Part shown: piece by piece, positions 1 through 5,932 of the stretch | Layout of the letters: every line of letters starts with the position of its first letter | Position numbering within the stretch: position 1 is the first letter of the stretch | DNA from: Akkermansia sp. | GTDB taxonomy: Bacteria > Verrucomicrobiota > Verrucomicrobiia > Verrucomicrobiales > Akkermansiaceae | Reading direction: 5' to 3' | DNA length: 7,872 nucleotides | NCBI GenBank assembly: GCA_017379255.1 | Contig: JAFNWZ010000347.1 | Location: forward strand, 1 to 7,872 | The notes under the pieces: model-generated | Told to the model about the DNA's origin: nothing | What the model saw: the letters and a program-made list of their open reading frames with translations, nothing else | Database searches by the model: none | Translations under genes and position numbers: made by a program

Positions 1-456
1 CCATGCATAATAACGGTAAAAGCCTTCAGTCCCGCGCCAGCGCTCTGCCTGCACCCACCACAGTAAGAACAACAGCCCCATGGCAAAGGGATTCTGCAAC
101 TGGAATATCTGCCCATACAGCGCAATGCACCCCAGCCACATGCCACCACCAATCAAGGCAAAGACCTCCGCCACATAAGGATGATTCCCCCGCATGCGCA
201 GCCACACCAGCCAGGCACCCAGCAGCAGCAACATCGACACCGACATCTTCACCACATTCGAAATCAGCTCCCAGTTCGCTGAAATCAGCATAATAATGCC
301 ACCCAGAATCAACGCCCCGGCCAGCGATGCCATCACCCGCACCACATACTGCTGCCCGCGGTTAGCATGCAACTGAAAATGCCCGGCAATCGCCACCGCC
401 TGCTCAGGCGTAATCAGCCCCGCCGCCTGCATCTGCTCAATATCCTTGCGTTTCAT
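1..456 (-). CDS. DUF2157 family membrane protein, partial (C-terminus beyond window edge)
   Basis: The minus strand is open from the ATG at 456 to the window edge, giving the first 152 residues of a longer protein. Residues 1-35 form a soluble amphipathic head with a short helix motif (GLITPEQAVAIAGHF), typical of the DUF2157 N-terminus. Hydrophobic segments follow at about 41-59, 68-87, 96-114 and 124-136. Two family hallmarks are visible: ISANWELIS at 58-66, just after the first membrane helix, and ALYGQIFQL at 112-120. DUF2157 proteins are polytopic inner-membrane proteins of unknown function, often several hundred residues long, so more than half is probably missing. The start is supported by an extended -10 box about 27 bases upstream and by the family-like N-terminus; the SD is weak (AGGCG about 10 bases away). 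The gene is divergent from the tRNA-Asp unit. Family assignment is confident; no function can be given. Confidence 0.87.
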   Translation of the reverse strand, partial: MKRKDIEQMQAAGLITPEQAVAIAGHFQLHANRGQQYVVRVMASLAGALILGGIIMLISANWELISNVVKMSVSMLLLLGAWLVWLRMRGNHPYVAEVFALIGGGMWLGCIALYGQIFQLQNPFAMGLLFLLWWVQAERWRGTEGFYRYYAW

Positions 457-482
457 AGAACTTACGCCTGTTTTTCAGCAGT

Positions 483-510
483 ATTTTAGCATTATTCCAC
501 GCATCCGCAA
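483..510 (-). promoter_or_regulatory. Predicted promoter of the DUF2157 gene
   Basis: On the minus strand an extended -10 element TGCTAAAAT lies at 491-483. A weak -35, TTGCGG, lies at 510-505 with a 16-base spacer. The start of transcription would fall near 476, leaving a leader of about 20 bases before the ATG at 456. The same TGCTA(A/G)NAT box precedes two other genes in the window, which raises confidence above that of a single match. Confidence 0.5.
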
Positions 511-531
511 TAAATTTCTTCAAAAAAAGGC

Positions 532-560
532 TTGCATTCCCACCGGGGCATCTGTATAAT
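532..560 (+). promoter_or_regulatory. Sigma70-type promoter of tRNA-Asp
   Basis: A -35 element TTGCAT (532-537) and a perfect -10 TATAAT (555-560) are separated by exactly 17 bases. Transcription would begin near 567, about 36 bases before the mature tRNA. This is the closest match to the sigma70 consensus in the window, as expected for a stable RNA gene. Confidence 0.78.
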
Positions 561-570
561 GCGCCCGTTC

Positions 571-601
571 CCGCTGCAAAGCGGTGAATCGGTAAATCCG
601 A
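571..601 (+). other. Structured 5' leader of the tRNA-Asp precursor
   Basis: Two small hairpins fill most of the predicted leader. The first is CCGCT (571-575) pairing with AGCGG (580-584) around GCAA, a GNRA tetraloop. The second is TCGG (589-592) pairing with CCGA (598-601) around TAAAT, ending one base before the tRNA. They would sit on the part removed by RNase P and might guide maturation; that role is inferred. Short stems like these can arise by chance. Confidence 0.45.
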
Positions 602-602
602 C

Positions 603-677
603 GGAGCGGTAGCTCAGTTTGGTTAGAGCGCAGCCCTGTCACGGCTGAGGTCGCGGGTTCGAGCCCCGTCCGCTTCG
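603..677 (+). tRNA. tRNA-Asp (anticodon GTC)
   Basis: A full cloverleaf can be folded by hand. The acceptor is GGAGCGG (603-609) with CCGCTTC (670-676), containing one G-U pair, and the discriminator is G677. The D stem is GCTC (612-615) with GAGC (626-629). The anticodon stem is CAGCC (631-635) with GGCTG (643-647), and its loop CTGTCAC puts GTC at 638-640, the aspartate anticodon. The variable loop has five bases. The T stem is GCGGG (653-657) with CCCGT (665-669) around TTCGAGC. The 3' CCA is not encoded and must be added after transcription. It is a single-gene unit with its own promoter and terminator. Confidence 0.97.
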
Positions 678-680
678 TTT

Positions 681-721
681 AACAAAAAAAGACACACCTT
701 CACGGTGTGTCTTTTTTTGTT
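681..721 (+). terminator. Bidirectional intrinsic terminator after tRNA-Asp
   Basis: GACACACC (691-698) pairs with GGTGTGTC (704-711) around the loop TTCAC. The stem is extended by seven A-T pairs (684-690 with 712-718) and three more pairs (681-683 with 719-721), making 18 perfect pairs. A T-run follows the GC stem on the plus strand and, by symmetry, on the minus strand, so it can stop transcription from either side. It begins three bases after the tRNA discriminator. Confidence 0.92.
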
Positions 722-797
722 ACTACGCGCCCGGGTCTCTCACACCCGCGACCTCGTCAAGTGACCATGGTTCACCATGCTGCACGGATAAATCCGA
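722..797 (-). repeat. Possible decayed inverted copy of the tRNA-Asp 3' half
   Basis: Read on the minus strand, 755-744 (GAGGTCGCGGGT) is identical to 647-658 of tRNA-Asp. Both copies lie exactly 34 bases from the shared terminator stem. Beyond the 12-base match, 19 of 34 positions agree without gaps; the relic still has a 5-base-pair T-arm-like stem (CGGGT with ACCCG) but lacks the TTCGA loop. A hairpin at 785-796 resembles the tRNA leader hairpin, and TAAATCCGA occurs in both (593-601 and 789-797). I cannot fold a working tRNA here. Together with 798-855 this makes 722-855 a gene-free stretch; the rest holds only a small hairpin (807-812 with 821-826). Confidence 0.33.
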
Positions 798-855
798 GAA
801 CCCCAGTCTGTCACCGCGAAGACAGAACACCTCTGGCAACACATCGCATAAATCA

Positions 856-883
856 TTGACAGATTAACATAACATGCTAGTAT
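856..883 (+). promoter_or_regulatory. Promoter of the ankyrin/DUF3592 operon
   Basis: A perfect -35 TTGACA (856-861) is followed after 16 bases by TAGTAT (878-883), preceded by the extended -10 dinucleotide TG at 875-876. Seven bases beyond the -10 is 890, the A of the ATG, so the predicted transcript has no leader. TATATA (881-886, 19-base spacer) is an alternative -10 and would also put the start at or inside the first codons. Confidence 0.6.
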
Positions 884-889
884 ATAGAC

Positions 890-2047
890 ATGAAACTACT
901 GATTCTCGGCACTTTTCTATTAACCCTCGGCACAGCTGCCGCCCTGACCGAAGCGGAATTTGAGACACTGTATAAACGGCTCGACAAAGATGCGGACGCA
1001 TGCTATGAGCTGTACAAGGCCTATCGCGATGGCGACGGCGTTGAAAAAAACGAAACCAAAGCACGCAAATGGCTTCTGGGTGCTCATGCCCTGGGTAAAC
1101 CCGTAGCCGACGAGGTAGCGTCACAGCCGTGGAGAAAGAAAGCAAAGCTCCCCATGGGCCGAAAAACATATAAGACACCCGCGGAGGAACAAAAAGCTAG
1201 TGCCCAGAAAATCTGCGATATGCTGCATTCCAAGTCGTCGCATTTCAAAATGACTCTGGACCGCAAAGCGTGGGATGCCCAGATTGAAAAAGCAGTCAAG
1301 GATTGCCTGAAACAGGGAGCCGACCCGAATTACCCCGCCGGAGCTCACACCCCGCTCTCCCGAGCTCTCAACGGGAATGACGCCCTGCTCAAAACCAGCC
1401 GCATGCTGCTGGAAGCCGGTGGAGACCTGCATGCCAATGGCAACGCATGCTGGGAAGCCGCTGCATTCAGCACTCTTCATTCACTGACAAAGAAGAATGT
1501 AGCCAGGTATCCGAAAAGCCACTTCAACTACCGGATTCCATGCGAGGAGCTGTTCCCTTTCATGATGAAGAACGGTGCAGACCTCAACATCATTGACGGC
1601 TATGGACGCCCCATGGTCATGAGCGCCATGCGTTGCATGTCGCCCCTCTGGCTGGAAGCAATGTGCAAAGCAGGCGCAGACCCGAATGTAAAAGCCAGTA
1701 AATACGAAATAGCCGGCCCGGTTAATCCCAAATCATATTATAACCAGATATTTCACATATTGGACGGAGAAACACCCCTGCTACATGTTGTTCGCAACTG
1801 CGATGACGAAATGGTAGAGGTTCTACTGCGTTACGGGGCAGACCCGGAACTGGCTAACGATGCCGGAGAGCTGCCGCTGGAACTTGCAAAAAAATCCCTG
1901 GCAGGTGAGACGTATGAGAGCAACATTCCTAAACTCCAGAAAATCATCAGCATGCTGGAACAAGCCATAGCAAAAAAGGCGACAACGGCCCAGAAAGGAA
2001 AGAAATCCGGCAAAAAGAAAAAATCCAAGAGCAAGAAGAAAAAATAA
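890..2047 (+). CDS. Exported Sel1/ankyrin-repeat protein with Lys-rich tail
   Basis: The 385-residue protein opens with a signal peptide (1-18, MKLLILGTFLLTLGTAAA), so it is probably exported. Residues 33-75 match one Sel1-like repeat (YELYKAYRDGDGVEKNETKA then RKWLLGAHALG). Ankyrin-type units follow, with GADPN at 143-147, AGGDLHANG at 176-184, NGADLNIIDGYGRP at 228-241, AGADPNVKA at 261-269, and a good repeat at 293-325 (GETPLLHVVRN to RYGADPE). Both repeat types are protein-binding scaffolds; no catalytic motif is seen. The last 24 residues contain 14 lysines, suggesting contact with an acidic partner or surface. Eight cysteines lie in the probably periplasmic body. The ATG at 890 is chosen because it starts the signal peptide; no SD precedes it and the promoter predicts a leaderless mRNA. 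It overlaps the next gene by one base. Confidence 0.85.
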   Translation: MKLLILGTFLLTLGTAAALTEAEFETLYKRLDKDADACYELYKAYRDGDGVEKNETKARKWLLGAHALGKPVADEVASQPWRKKAKLPMGRKTYKTPAEEQKASAQKICDMLHSKSSHFKMTLDRKAWDAQIEKAVKDCLKQGADPNYPAGAHTPLSRALNGNDALLKTSRMLLEAGGDLHANGNACWEAAAFSTLHSLTKKNVARYPKSHFNYRIPCEELFPFMMKNGADLNIIDGYGRPMVMSAMRCMSPLWLEAMCKAGADPNVKASKYEIAGPVNPKSYYNQIFHILDGETPLLHVVRNCDDEMVEVLLRYGADPELANDAGELPLELAKKSLAGETYESNIPKLQKIISMLEQAIAKKATTAQKGKKSGKKKKSKSKKKK

Positions 2048-2523
2048 TGCTCCCGCTCCGCCCAGTCCGCAAGAAAACCTGCGACCCGCTTTTCGGCGGG
2101 CATGCCATGGGTATTATCTTCCTCTGCGTGGGGTTACTGATGATTGGATTGAATTGCTACAACCAGAGCCAGCACCAGCAGCTGCTGAATACAGGAATCA
2201 AGACCGAAGCCACTGTGGTCAGAATCATCGAACATGATTCCGGTAGCGGCAGAAAGCGCCACACCTATTACTACCCGGTCATCCGATTCACCGATACTGC
2301 CGGCAAAGTGCAGCTTATCGAAATGACAACCGATGCCGGCGCCGGGGTAAAAGCCGGGGACACGGTACGCATTGTCTACATGCCGGAGCATCCGCAGAAA
2401 ATGGATCTGGAAGAACCGTTGCACACCAGCGGCACCCTGATTCTGGCCATTGCGGGCGGCATCTGCGCCCTCGCGGGGCTGGGCATCATCGGTGCCAATA
2501 TACACCAAAGCCGAAAAGCCTGA
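2047..2523 (+). CDS. DUF3592 domain membrane protein, copy 1
   Basis: This 158-residue protein has the DUF3592 layout: membrane helix at about 21-38, soluble domain at about 50-120, second helix at about 129-151. Hallmarks are GIKTEATVVRII (50-61), YYYPVIRFTDTAGK (74-87) and GDTVRIVYMPEHPQKMDLEE (104-123). Basic residues before helix 1 (RPVRKK) and after helix 2 (SRKA) put both ends in the cytoplasm, so the middle domain should be periplasmic; that is inferred from the positive-inside rule. The ATG shares its A with the stop codon of the ankyrin gene (TAATG), so translation is probably coupled. An internal ATG at 2107 would also begin just before helix 1 but would drop the basic N-terminus. 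The function of DUF3592 is unknown. A 79-base gap with no evident promoter follows. Confidence 0.85.
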   Translation: MLPLRPVRKKTCDPLFGGHAMGIIFLCVGLLMIGLNCYNQSQHQQLLNTGIKTEATVVRIIEHDSGSGRKRHTYYYPVIRFTDTAGKVQLIEMTTDAGAGVKAGDTVRIVYMPEHPQKMDLEEPLHTSGTLILAIAGGICALAGLGIIGANIHQSRKA

Positions 2524-2602
2524 TATGAGCAGCCAGAGCGTAAGCTCAAGTAAAAACTGAAACTCGAATCCTTAACCAAAAAGACATTACTCCCGCAGCG
2601 AC

Positions 2603-3112
2603 ATGTTTTCCAAGTTTCATTTTAAATCCAGTAAGGACTCGTGGTGGATATCCCCGGTTCTGATTCTGCTGGGCATCATCAGCATTCTCCTTGGCTGGAA
2701 ACAACAGCAGAAAAGCGACCAGCTTCGGCAAACCGGCATCTGCACCACGGCTACTGTTCTCCGGGTTATCGCAGACGACCCGAGCCATGTAGATGCGGAA
2801 GGCGTGAGAATACGGACGGGGGCAACCAGGAAATACGCATCTAAGAAATACATACCCCTACTCCGGTTTAAAACCACAAACGGACAGGAGCAAGACGCAT
2901 GGGGAAGTCGAGCCAACAACGATTACAAAAACCTATGTCCCGGCGACAAACTGCAGATTGTATACAACCCGAACTCTCCGGATAAGATTGAGATTCTGGA
3001 TGAAACCGAAGAAAAGAACAACACCTGCGTGATGATTGTAGGCGGTATCTTTATCCTTGCCGGACTGTTTACATTCCGGTCTTGCTTTCGTAAAAAACAC
3101 AGGCACTCATGA
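2603..3112 (+). CDS. DUF3592 domain membrane protein, copy 2
   Basis: The protein has 169 residues: helix 1 at about 15-32, soluble domain 45-133, helix 2 at about 141-158, and a very basic end (FRKKHRHS). The family motifs align with its neighbours: GICTTATVLRVI (45-56), KKYIPLLRFKTTNGQ (81-95) and PGDKLQIVYNPNSPDKIEIL (113-132). An insertion of about 15 residues, including DAEGVRIRTGATRK, lies between the first and second motifs and is longer than in copy 1. Two cysteines (47 and 112) are in the probably periplasmic domain. No SD is seen before the ATG at 2603. Its stop overlaps the next start by four bases (ATGA). The preceding 79-base spacer holds only a 4-base-pair GTAA-loop hairpin at 2536-2547, so it is probably co-transcribed with copy 1. 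Confidence 0.84.
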   Translation: MFSKFHFKSSKDSWWISPVLILLGIISILLGWKQQQKSDQLRQTGICTTATVLRVIADDPSHVDAEGVRIRTGATRKYASKKYIPLLRFKTTNGQEQDAWGSRANNDYKNLCPGDKLQIVYNPNSPDKIEILDETEEKNNTCVMIVGGIFILAGLFTFRSCFRKKHRHS

Positions 3113-3600
3113 ACGAAGCGAACTTAAAGCCCAAATTATGCGATTTGCTCGGCATATGTCTGGTTGCGATGCTTTTCATCCTCGTAGGCGCAACCGCCAT
3201 GTATTTCAGTCTGAATGAATACTGCTCCCGCACGCACATCATCGACCACGGTGTAAGAACAGAAGCCATCGTGCTGGATGCCATGCAGGCAAGCACCTCA
3301 AAAAAACGGCACAAATCCGGCACTCGTGTCCGAGTTTCGGAGGCAAAATATTACCTGGACCTGAGTTTCACAGATACCCAAGGGCGTACTCTACGAGTTC
3401 AATCAACAAAATACGATTACAGGGAACGTGGCTCAAAAGTGCAGATTGCACATTTGGAGGAAAATCCACAGCAATTTGAAATCATCCCACCACAGGGCAT
3501 GACCCTGCTGCTGATTATCGCCGGAGGTGGCGCATTTTTCTGCCTCATCGCCACCTGCGTGCTGATTGCAGAAATTCGCCGACACATGAAAAAGCGTTGA
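3109..3600 (+). CDS. DUF3592-like membrane protein, copy 3 (most divergent)
   Basis: The 163-residue protein has the same plan: helix 1 at about 13-34, soluble domain 48-126, helix 2 at about 131-155, basic C-terminus (RRHMKKR). It keeps the positions of the motifs but with weaker sequence: GVRTEAIVLDAM (48-59), KYYLDLSFTDTQGR (80-93) and RGSKVQIAHLEENPQQFEII (107-126). The usual VxIxYxPxxP core has become VQIAHLEENP, so the tyrosine and first proline are lost. It carries a basic insertion (KKRHKSGTRVR, 65-75) between motifs one and two. The ATGA overlap with the upstream gene implies coupled translation; a weak GGC lies a few bases before the ATG. Assignment rests on motif order, topology and position beside two clearer copies. 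Confidence 0.78.
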   Translation: MNEANLKPKLCDLLGICLVAMLFILVGATAMYFSLNEYCSRTHIIDHGVRTEAIVLDAMQASTSKKRHKSGTRVRVSEAKYYLDLSFTDTQGRTLRVQSTKYDYRERGSKVQIAHLEENPQQFEIIPPQGMTLLLIIAGGGAFFCLIATCVLIAEIRRHMKKR

Positions 3601-3606
3601 TTCACC

Positions 3607-4269
3607 ATGGCCGACTACGCGCCCAGACTTGACCAGCGGGAATCCCTCACGCAGCGGGAGAGGAACATCATCGACCGCACGCTGGGCATGAATGAGCAAC
3701 TGCTGCTGGTCACGAGGCCGGATTCCAGCATCCTGAAGGTGGAGCTGTACATTCATTTCGGGATAGCAGCATTCATCCTGATTTCAAGTGAGGCCGAGCC
3801 GTTCCTTCTTCCGTTTATCCTCCTGCTCTGCTTCCTCCCCTGGTTCAGGAAATGCTACAAACGCCGCACCCTTTATCTGGTCACCGACCGCCGCTGCATC
3901 ATCCTGACACCCAGACTGCTGCTGGGCATGAAATGTAAATCATACCCCCTGGAGCCCAACCGCATCAAGGAGTACGAGGTATTCAGCGGAGGCATAGGTA
4001 ACATCGTTTTCGATTACAACGATGGAGTCAGGGGTGCAACTTCCCACGATGACGACCGCATCCCCGAGGGCTTCCTCGACCTGCCGCAATGCAAGCGAGT
4101 GGTCACCCTCATCCGCAAGCAGATAAAGAAGCTGCACCAGCTCGACCACCTGCCACCCGCACCTCCGCCACAGGAGGAATCCTTCGCCGACACCGACCGC
4201 TTCGTCCCCTTCGCCGGGGTAATTCAGGACAGGCTCCAAGGAATCAAGGTTGAAAAGGACACGGAGTAA
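3607..4269 (+). CDS. Membrane-anchored PH-like domain protein
   Basis: The 220-residue protein has a cytoplasmic N-terminal segment (1-43), a tight helical hairpin in the membrane (about 44-60 and 64-80, joined by the acidic loop SSEAEP), and a PH-like domain at about 85-173. The key signature is RRTLYLVTDRRCIIL (86-100), matching the Y-x-x-T-x-R-R strand of bacterial PH (bPH2-type) domains. GGIGNIVFDYNDG (128-140) and GFLDLPQCKRVVTLIRKQI (155-173), a strand and C-terminal helix, follow in the usual order. A Pro-rich linker (183-188) leads to an unassigned tail. KRR after helix 2 places the PH domain in the cytoplasm. The gene starts six bases after copy 3 with no SD and appears to end the operon. 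Bacterial PH domains mostly mediate protein or membrane association; the ligand here is unknown. Confidence 0.72.
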   Translation: MADYAPRLDQRESLTQRERNIIDRTLGMNEQLLLVTRPDSSILKVELYIHFGIAAFILISSEAEPFLLPFILLLCFLPWFRKCYKRRTLYLVTDRRCIILTPRLLLGMKCKSYPLEPNRIKEYEVFSGGIGNIVFDYNDGVRGATSHDDDRIPEGFLDLPQCKRVVTLIRKQIKKLHQLDHLPPAPPPQEESFADTDRFVPFAGVIQDRLQGIKVEKDTE

Positions 4270-4310
4270 TATCAAAGCCATGATTTCAGATGGGGAGAGC
4301 GGCAAATTCG

Positions 4311-4363
4311 TCGGAGCACGGGACTGAAGTCCCGTGCTTCGAATAGAACGAGCGCTTCGTTCT
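4311..4363 (+). repeat. Pair of adjacent palindromes after the operon
   Basis: The first hairpin pairs 4311-4324 with 4329-4342 (14 pairs, one G-U, loop TGAA); its core reads GCACGGGACT then AGTCCCGTGC. Two bases later AGAACGA (4345-4351) pairs with TCGTTCT (4357-4363) around GCGCT. Neither is followed directly by a T-run; the nearest is TTTTTT at 4385-4390, about 20 bases on. They could slow or end transcription of the ankyrin operon or protect its 3' end, but the paired arrangement looks more like a dispersed REP/BIME-type element. Confidence 0.6.
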
Positions 4364-4411
4364 CCAAATCCCAAAGAATAAATATTTTTTCTGTTCAACT
4401 AGGCATTAACG

Positions 4412-4420
4412 TGCTAGAAT
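4412..4420 (+). promoter_or_regulatory. Extended -10 promoter of the MATE/bioG unit
   Basis: TGCTAGAAT (4412-4420) is an extended -10 with no convincing -35 (TGTTCA at 4392-4397 is the best at 17 bases). The predicted start near 4427 is only four bases before the ATG at 4431, so this mRNA too would be almost leaderless. An AT-rich stretch (4377-4391) lies upstream. Confidence 0.5.
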
Positions 4421-4430
4421 ACCCCCAGCC

Positions 4431-5921
4431 ATGAGTGCAGGTGACGGCAGAGAAGGTAAGATACGCGTGGCTTTGGCGAAAGGGAAGCTGGGCGGAAAGC
4501 TGGCAGGCTTGAGTCTGCCCCGCCAGATTGTGTCCATTGCGCTCTGGCCACTGCTGGAGCAGGTGATGAGCTTCATCTGCGCCTCCACCTCACTGGTGCT
4601 GGCCACCCACATGGGCGACCACGGCGAAAAAACCGCGCAGATTGCCTCCGGCATCGGCGTGACCTCGTTTGTCATGTGGCTGGGCTTTGTGATGCAGGGT
4701 GCGGTGGGCATGGGTGCCACCGCCATTGTGAGCCGCATGACGGGGGCAAAGAAATACGCGGATGCCAATTATGCCGCCAACCAGGCTGCTGTGCTGGGGC
4801 TGCTGGCAGGTTTCCTTTCAGCCCTGCTCATGTACGGCACGGCAGATTTCCTGGTCACGCAGGTGCTCAGTCTGGGCGAGTTTGCGCGCGAAGTGGCGCT
4901 GCGCTACATGTACACCGGGTGCTGGGTGGCCATTTTCTCCGGCGTGGTCTTTGCGCTGAATGCCGCCCTGCGTGGCGCGGGAGACACCAGAACACCCTTC
5001 ATCATCATGCTGGTGGTGGATGGGCTCAATATTCTTTTCAGTCTCTTCCTGGTCAAAGTCTGCGGTATGTTTGTGGAAGGTCTGGCACTGGGCATGATTG
5101 GCGGCATGGCGGCAGCGGCAACCGTGCTGCTGGGCATCCTCTTCAAGCGCACGCTGGACATGCGCCGTGCCATGAAGGGCCAGGGGCTGGATGCCTACAG
5201 CGAATCCCAGGGGCCGACCTATAGCCCGCCGCTGTACCTGGACCGCAAGAGCCTGCGCATTGACTGGGGCATGATGTACCGCATCCTCAGCATCGGCGTG
5301 CCGCAGGCCATCGAAGTGGGCGGCATCTGGGTGATTCAGATTTTCGTACTCCGCATCATCTCCTCGCTGGGGGATGCCGCTGTGGGTGCACACAACATTG
5401 CCATCCGCATTGAATCGCTCAGCTTCCTGCCCGGTTTCGCCATCGGCATGGCGGGTGCCACGCTGGTGGGGCAGTACCTGGGCGCGCGCAGCGTGCGTCT
5501 GGCGCTGGAAACCGCCCGCAAATGCGTGCTCTACAGCGTGCTCTTCATGGGGTGCATGGGTGTGGTCTTTGCCCTGTGGCCGGATGTATTCGTGAATATC
5601 TTTGCCGCCGGCTCACCGGAGCTGAGCGCCGCCACACGCCCGGTGGTGCAGGCCTTCCTCATCATCGAACCCTTCTACGCCGCCATGCTCATCTGCAAGA
5701 TGTGCCTGCGCGGTGCGGGTGATACCCGCCGCGTGATGTGGGTATCGTACGGCGGCATGGGCTTCTTCCGTGTGCTCTGCCTGCTGGTGTGGCACTGGTT
5801 GTGGCCGGAAACGCTGTCGCTGGTGGGCATCTGGATGCTGATTGCCTGCGATATGCTGGTGGAATACCTGATCCTGCGCAAGATGCTGTTCGGTCTGCGC
5901 TGGGCACGTAAGAAGGTCTGA
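4431..5921 (+). CDS. MATE family efflux transporter
   Basis: The 496-residue protein is a typical MATE transporter, an inner-membrane antiporter that expels drugs or metabolites in exchange for Na+ or H+. About twelve hydrophobic segments form two six-helix halves joined by a hydrophilic loop (about 240-275). Each half carries the same motif: RGAGDTRTPF at 181-190 and RGAGDTRRVM at 427-436. Other family features are GMGATAIVSRMTGAKKYADA (93-112) in the first half and AGATLVGQYLGAR (341-353) in the second. Substrate and coupling ion cannot be told. The length is slightly above the usual 450 or so because of an N-terminal extension of about 25 residues. An alternative GTG start at 4467, with AAGG about 10 bases before it, would remove 12 residues of this; I keep the ATG because of the promoter spacing. 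The gene lies 11 bases before bioG. Confidence 0.93.
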   Translation: MSAGDGREGKIRVALAKGKLGGKLAGLSLPRQIVSIALWPLLEQVMSFICASTSLVLATHMGDHGEKTAQIASGIGVTSFVMWLGFVMQGAVGMGATAIVSRMTGAKKYADANYAANQAAVLGLLAGFLSALLMYGTADFLVTQVLSLGEFAREVALRYMYTGCWVAIFSGVVFALNAALRGAGDTRTPFIIMLVVDGLNILFSLFLVKVCGMFVEGLALGMIGGMAAAATVLLGILFKRTLDMRRAMKGQGLDAYSESQGPTYSPPLYLDRKSLRIDWGMMYRILSIGVPQAIEVGGIWVIQIFVLRIISSLGDAAVGAHNIAIRIESLSFLPGFAIGMAGATLVGQYLGARSVRLALETARKCVLYSVLFMGCMGVVFALWPDVFVNIFAAGSPELSAATRPVVQAFLIIEPFYAAMLICKMCLRGAGDTRRVMWVSYGGMGFFRVLCLLVWHWLWPETLSLVGIWMLIACDMLVEYLILRKMLFGLRWARKKV

Positions 5922-5932
5922 TTTTTCCTCCC

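Noticed and set aside
3..293. Plus-strand open frame near the left edge
   Set aside because: It lies antisense to the DUF2157 gene, whose protein shows clear family motifs and membrane helices.
603..797. Integration (att) site at the tRNA 3' end
   Set aside because: The copy of the tRNA segment is inverted, not direct, and no integrase or island gene is adjacent.
722..855. A second functional tRNA on the minus strand
   Set aside because: No seven-pair acceptor, D arm or anticodon arm can be folded, and the T loop lacks TTCGA.
4311..4363. Intrinsic terminator for the ankyrin operon
   Set aside because: The stems are strong, but no T-run follows directly; kept as palindromic repeat with only a possible terminator role.
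4818..5393. Long minus-strand open frame (191 codons) inside the MATE gene
   Set aside because: It is a GC-rich codon shadow of an unmistakable MATE transporter. Its His/Ala/Gln-rich translation has no family motif.
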